From: Spirodela intermedia
Taxonomy: Eukaryota > Streptophyta > Magnoliopsida > Alismatales > Araceae
Assembly: GCA_902729315.2 (NCBI GenBank)
Contig: LR746273.1
Location: forward strand, 5,926,001 to 5,990,000
DNA: 64,000 nt
Reading direction: 5' to 3'
Shown here one piece after another: positions 62,040 to 64,000 of the stretch (position 1 is the stretch's first letter; the number at the start of each line of letters is the position of its first letter). The notes beneath the pieces are model-generated. The model saw nothing but the letters and a program-made list of their open reading frames with translations. It had not been told where the DNA came from and ran no database searches. Both the position numbers and the translations under genes were made by a program.

Positions 62040-63020
62040 ATAGTTGTGTGGATGGAATCCATTGAGATAGAGATTGAGACACTTAAAGAGGAGAAAAAAG
62101 ATATGAAGTAAATCTTATAATAGTTAACTCAACAATTGACGATGTTGATGACACACTTGTATTAAGAAAATTAAGGACATCAAACACCATTACAACTTAC
62201 AACTCCATCTCTTTAGAATTAAGAATGAAAGGTAACTCGTAGATTAGATCTACCAAACTTTAGTAGAGGTCATTATAAATACTAGAATCAAATCATTTTG
62301 AACTGATAATGCTCAACATAGAGGGAGATGCATTAGACTAGTATTTATTGATAGAGTATCATTTTTATTTTGAGATTGATATGACTTTATGATGAAATCA
62401 AGAGTTAATTTAGTACATCAACTTATACTAATGTCTACCAATGACTTTTGAACTTAAAACAAGATGATTTTGTCTCAGAGTGTAGATCAGAATTTAAAAA
62501 ACTCTTATCTCATCTTCTTAGTATATTACAAAAATCTTAGAGCATGCTTATATTAAAAAACTCAAGCTTGAGATTCAAACTGAATTATTAACATCTAAAT
62601 CAATTGGTTTAAGAGATATAATGTATACTTTGGTACAAATTGAAGCACAGATATGCATACTATGACAAGCATGGAAGTAAGAATGACCAAAACAACAAAG
62701 ATTTAGTATGACTTCTTATAATCCCCAACAATAGAAAAATATCTCGACAATTATTTTTAGTAATATAATTCTAAATACTAAAACAAGTTTCTAGTCTGTA
62801 AGCTTGTCCTTAATAAATATCTGACAATCATATTCAATCATAAAAGATAAGTCAAGAATGTAAGAAATTAAAGACATTTATAGTTGACTGAAGTAGAATT
62901 ATAAGAAAGGAAGAGTAAATGCCTTTGTTTTTATTATAATGAATGGTTTGTGCTAGAACATAGGTACAATAGGAAGCTTAATACCCTCATGATGCATAAA
63001 GAAGAAAAAATTCAAGAAGG
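62040..63020 (+). mobile_element. Second decayed Ty3/gypsy gag relic
   Basis: Out-of-frame fragments match a gypsy gag in order: a KLNLPNFSRG-like segment (about 62250), DFVSECRSEFKKLLSHL (about 62470), and LKNSSLRFKLNY-like plus LRDIMYTLVQIEAQ-like pieces (about 62550-62650). A zinc-knuckle-like CLCFYYNEWFVLEHRYNRKL follows at 62920-62979, in which a Cys and a Cys/His are replaced by Tyr. Stops and frameshifts are frequent. It lies about 1 kb after the CCCH gene. No LTR was identified. Confidence 0.6.
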
Positions 63021-64000
63021 CATACAAGAAAAAGATTGGGCTCCACTAGAAATTTGTCTACAAGATAAATGTAATTTATTCAAAACACATGTTTCATTGA
63101 ATTATGTCATGCGATTGACTCAACATAGTATTATGGAAGGAAGAAGAGTATTGCAAGATAAAGATAATCCTCATCAATATAGGTGCTACTCATAATTTTT
63201 ATACAAATAATTACTAAAAAAATTATCCTTACGCATGAGTGAATTTTAAAGTTATAAAGTAGTGATGGATAATGATCACACCATATAATGAAATATGATA
63301 TGTGATAATATTTTCTTACAAATTAAAGAGCTTCTTATTATTCAAGACTTTTTACCTATAGATCTTAGTAACATTATTATTATGAGGATGTAATGACTAA
63401 AGACTTAAGTGTAGATACATTTACATTATGGAAATCTGATCATAAAATTCTTGATCAATAATACCATTTATACTAACAAAGGAGATATAAGTTCAAACAA
63501 ATTATGTATATCCTTAAAGGCTGTTGAATGAGAAATAATGAGTAATGTTTGTGTGATCTAATTACACTAGTTGTCAAGTCAAATGCATGACTCTTAATTA
63601 TTGCAAGAAAAAATAGAAACTAAGGTATGCTTTCTTAAATAGTTTCCTTAGGTTTTCGAACCACTTCGAGAGCTTCTTTGTAATAGAGAAGTTGTTCATT
63701 CTATCAATCTTATTATTAAAACTCAAGCACTAAATTTATGACCATATTTCAATACTCACAAATTCAGAAGAACGAGATAGAAAAGAACTATGTGCAATAT
63801 TTATTATTCAATCATCTATCATCCCCTATGCTAGTCAAGTATTACCAAATTTATCCCACATTGATGGAATCTAGAGGGTTTATTTTTTTCCCTCAATCAT
63901 AAATAGAGTGATCATTGATAAGTCTTATCTTAATATTTAATTTCACATGTCCGAAGGGATGTTAAACATTTTATGTTAAACATTGATAACTGAGCTTTAT
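63021..64000 (+). other. AT-rich tail of the window
   Basis: Apart from the CCCH-intron copy at 63856-63976, no gene or exon is recognisable. The DNA may be further retrotransposon debris. The right edge is cut off, so a partial duplicate of the CCCH gene could continue beyond the window. Confidence 0.45.
63856..63976 (+). repeat. Copy of CCCH-gene intron sequence
   Basis: This 121-bp stretch matches 60582-60703 (intron 4 of the CCCH gene) almost throughout: CCACATTGATGGAATCTAGA, GGGTTTATTTTTTTCCC and TTGATAAGTCTTATCTTA. The match stops at TTTTATGTT, before the position of the splice acceptor and exon in the gene. Confidence 0.85.

Noticed and set aside
1-64000. Defence island, CRISPR, prophage or other prokaryotic system
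   Set aside because: All genes are intron-bearing or plant-type nuclear genes; no arrays, integrases or operons are present.

Overview
This window is nuclear DNA of a flowering plant. Its genes have many short GT-AG introns and AT-rich intergenic DNA. The protein families are plant ones: an RBP45/47 protein, an ExAD-type GT47 enzyme, a LOG-like protein, a phytocystatin and an AIR12-like DOMON protein. Some genes (AIR12-like, C2 protein, cystatin, LOG-like exon 1) are intronless or nearly so and very GC-rich at the 5' end. That, with many (CT)n/(GA)n tracts, suggests a monocot, but this is inference. There is no operon, phage, CRISPR array or other prokaryotic feature.

Layout from the left. 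ORC1 (+, 5' end outside the window) runs to 8148. A 14-exon ExAD-like arabinosyltransferase gene (-) spans 8632-13849. An 8-exon RBP45/47-type RNA-binding protein gene (-) spans 15933-22719. From about 23040 to 31200 the DNA is AT-rich and gene-free, holding a decayed Ty3/gypsy gag, a tandem dimer and a 98-bp-armed palindrome. Ribosomal protein eS8 (-, 31817-34266) follows, with a telo-box and site II promoter. After another gene-free stretch come the AIR12-like DOMON gene (-, 38017-38724), a LOG-like gene (+, 40631-43796) and an adjacent C2-domain gene (+, 44484-45521). An hnRNP-like RNP1 gene (-, 48939-50578) is followed by a minisatellite and by two C/D snoRNA copies of the snR39b/snoR39BY type (53676-53758 and 53909-53995). 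The last genes are a phytocystatin (-, 56241-56603) and a CCCH zinc-finger/OST-HTH/RRM gene (+, 58953-61046). The 3' end of that gene is tandemly duplicated and flanked by a second gypsy gag relic.

The genes do not form one pathway. Several serve growth and RNA metabolism: replication licensing (ORC1), ribosome biogenesis (eS8 and the rRNA-methylation guides) and mRNA binding (RBP45-like, RNP1-like, CCCH). The LOG-like/C2 pair may be conserved microsynteny. The observations most worth checking are the dual-guide snoRNA pair, two GC-AG introns (one of which ends in a 23-nt poly(A) run instead of a pyrimidine tract), the 98-bp palindrome, and the duplicated 3' end of the CCCH gene. Exon junctions were placed by hand from reading frame, splice consensus and remembered family sequences.
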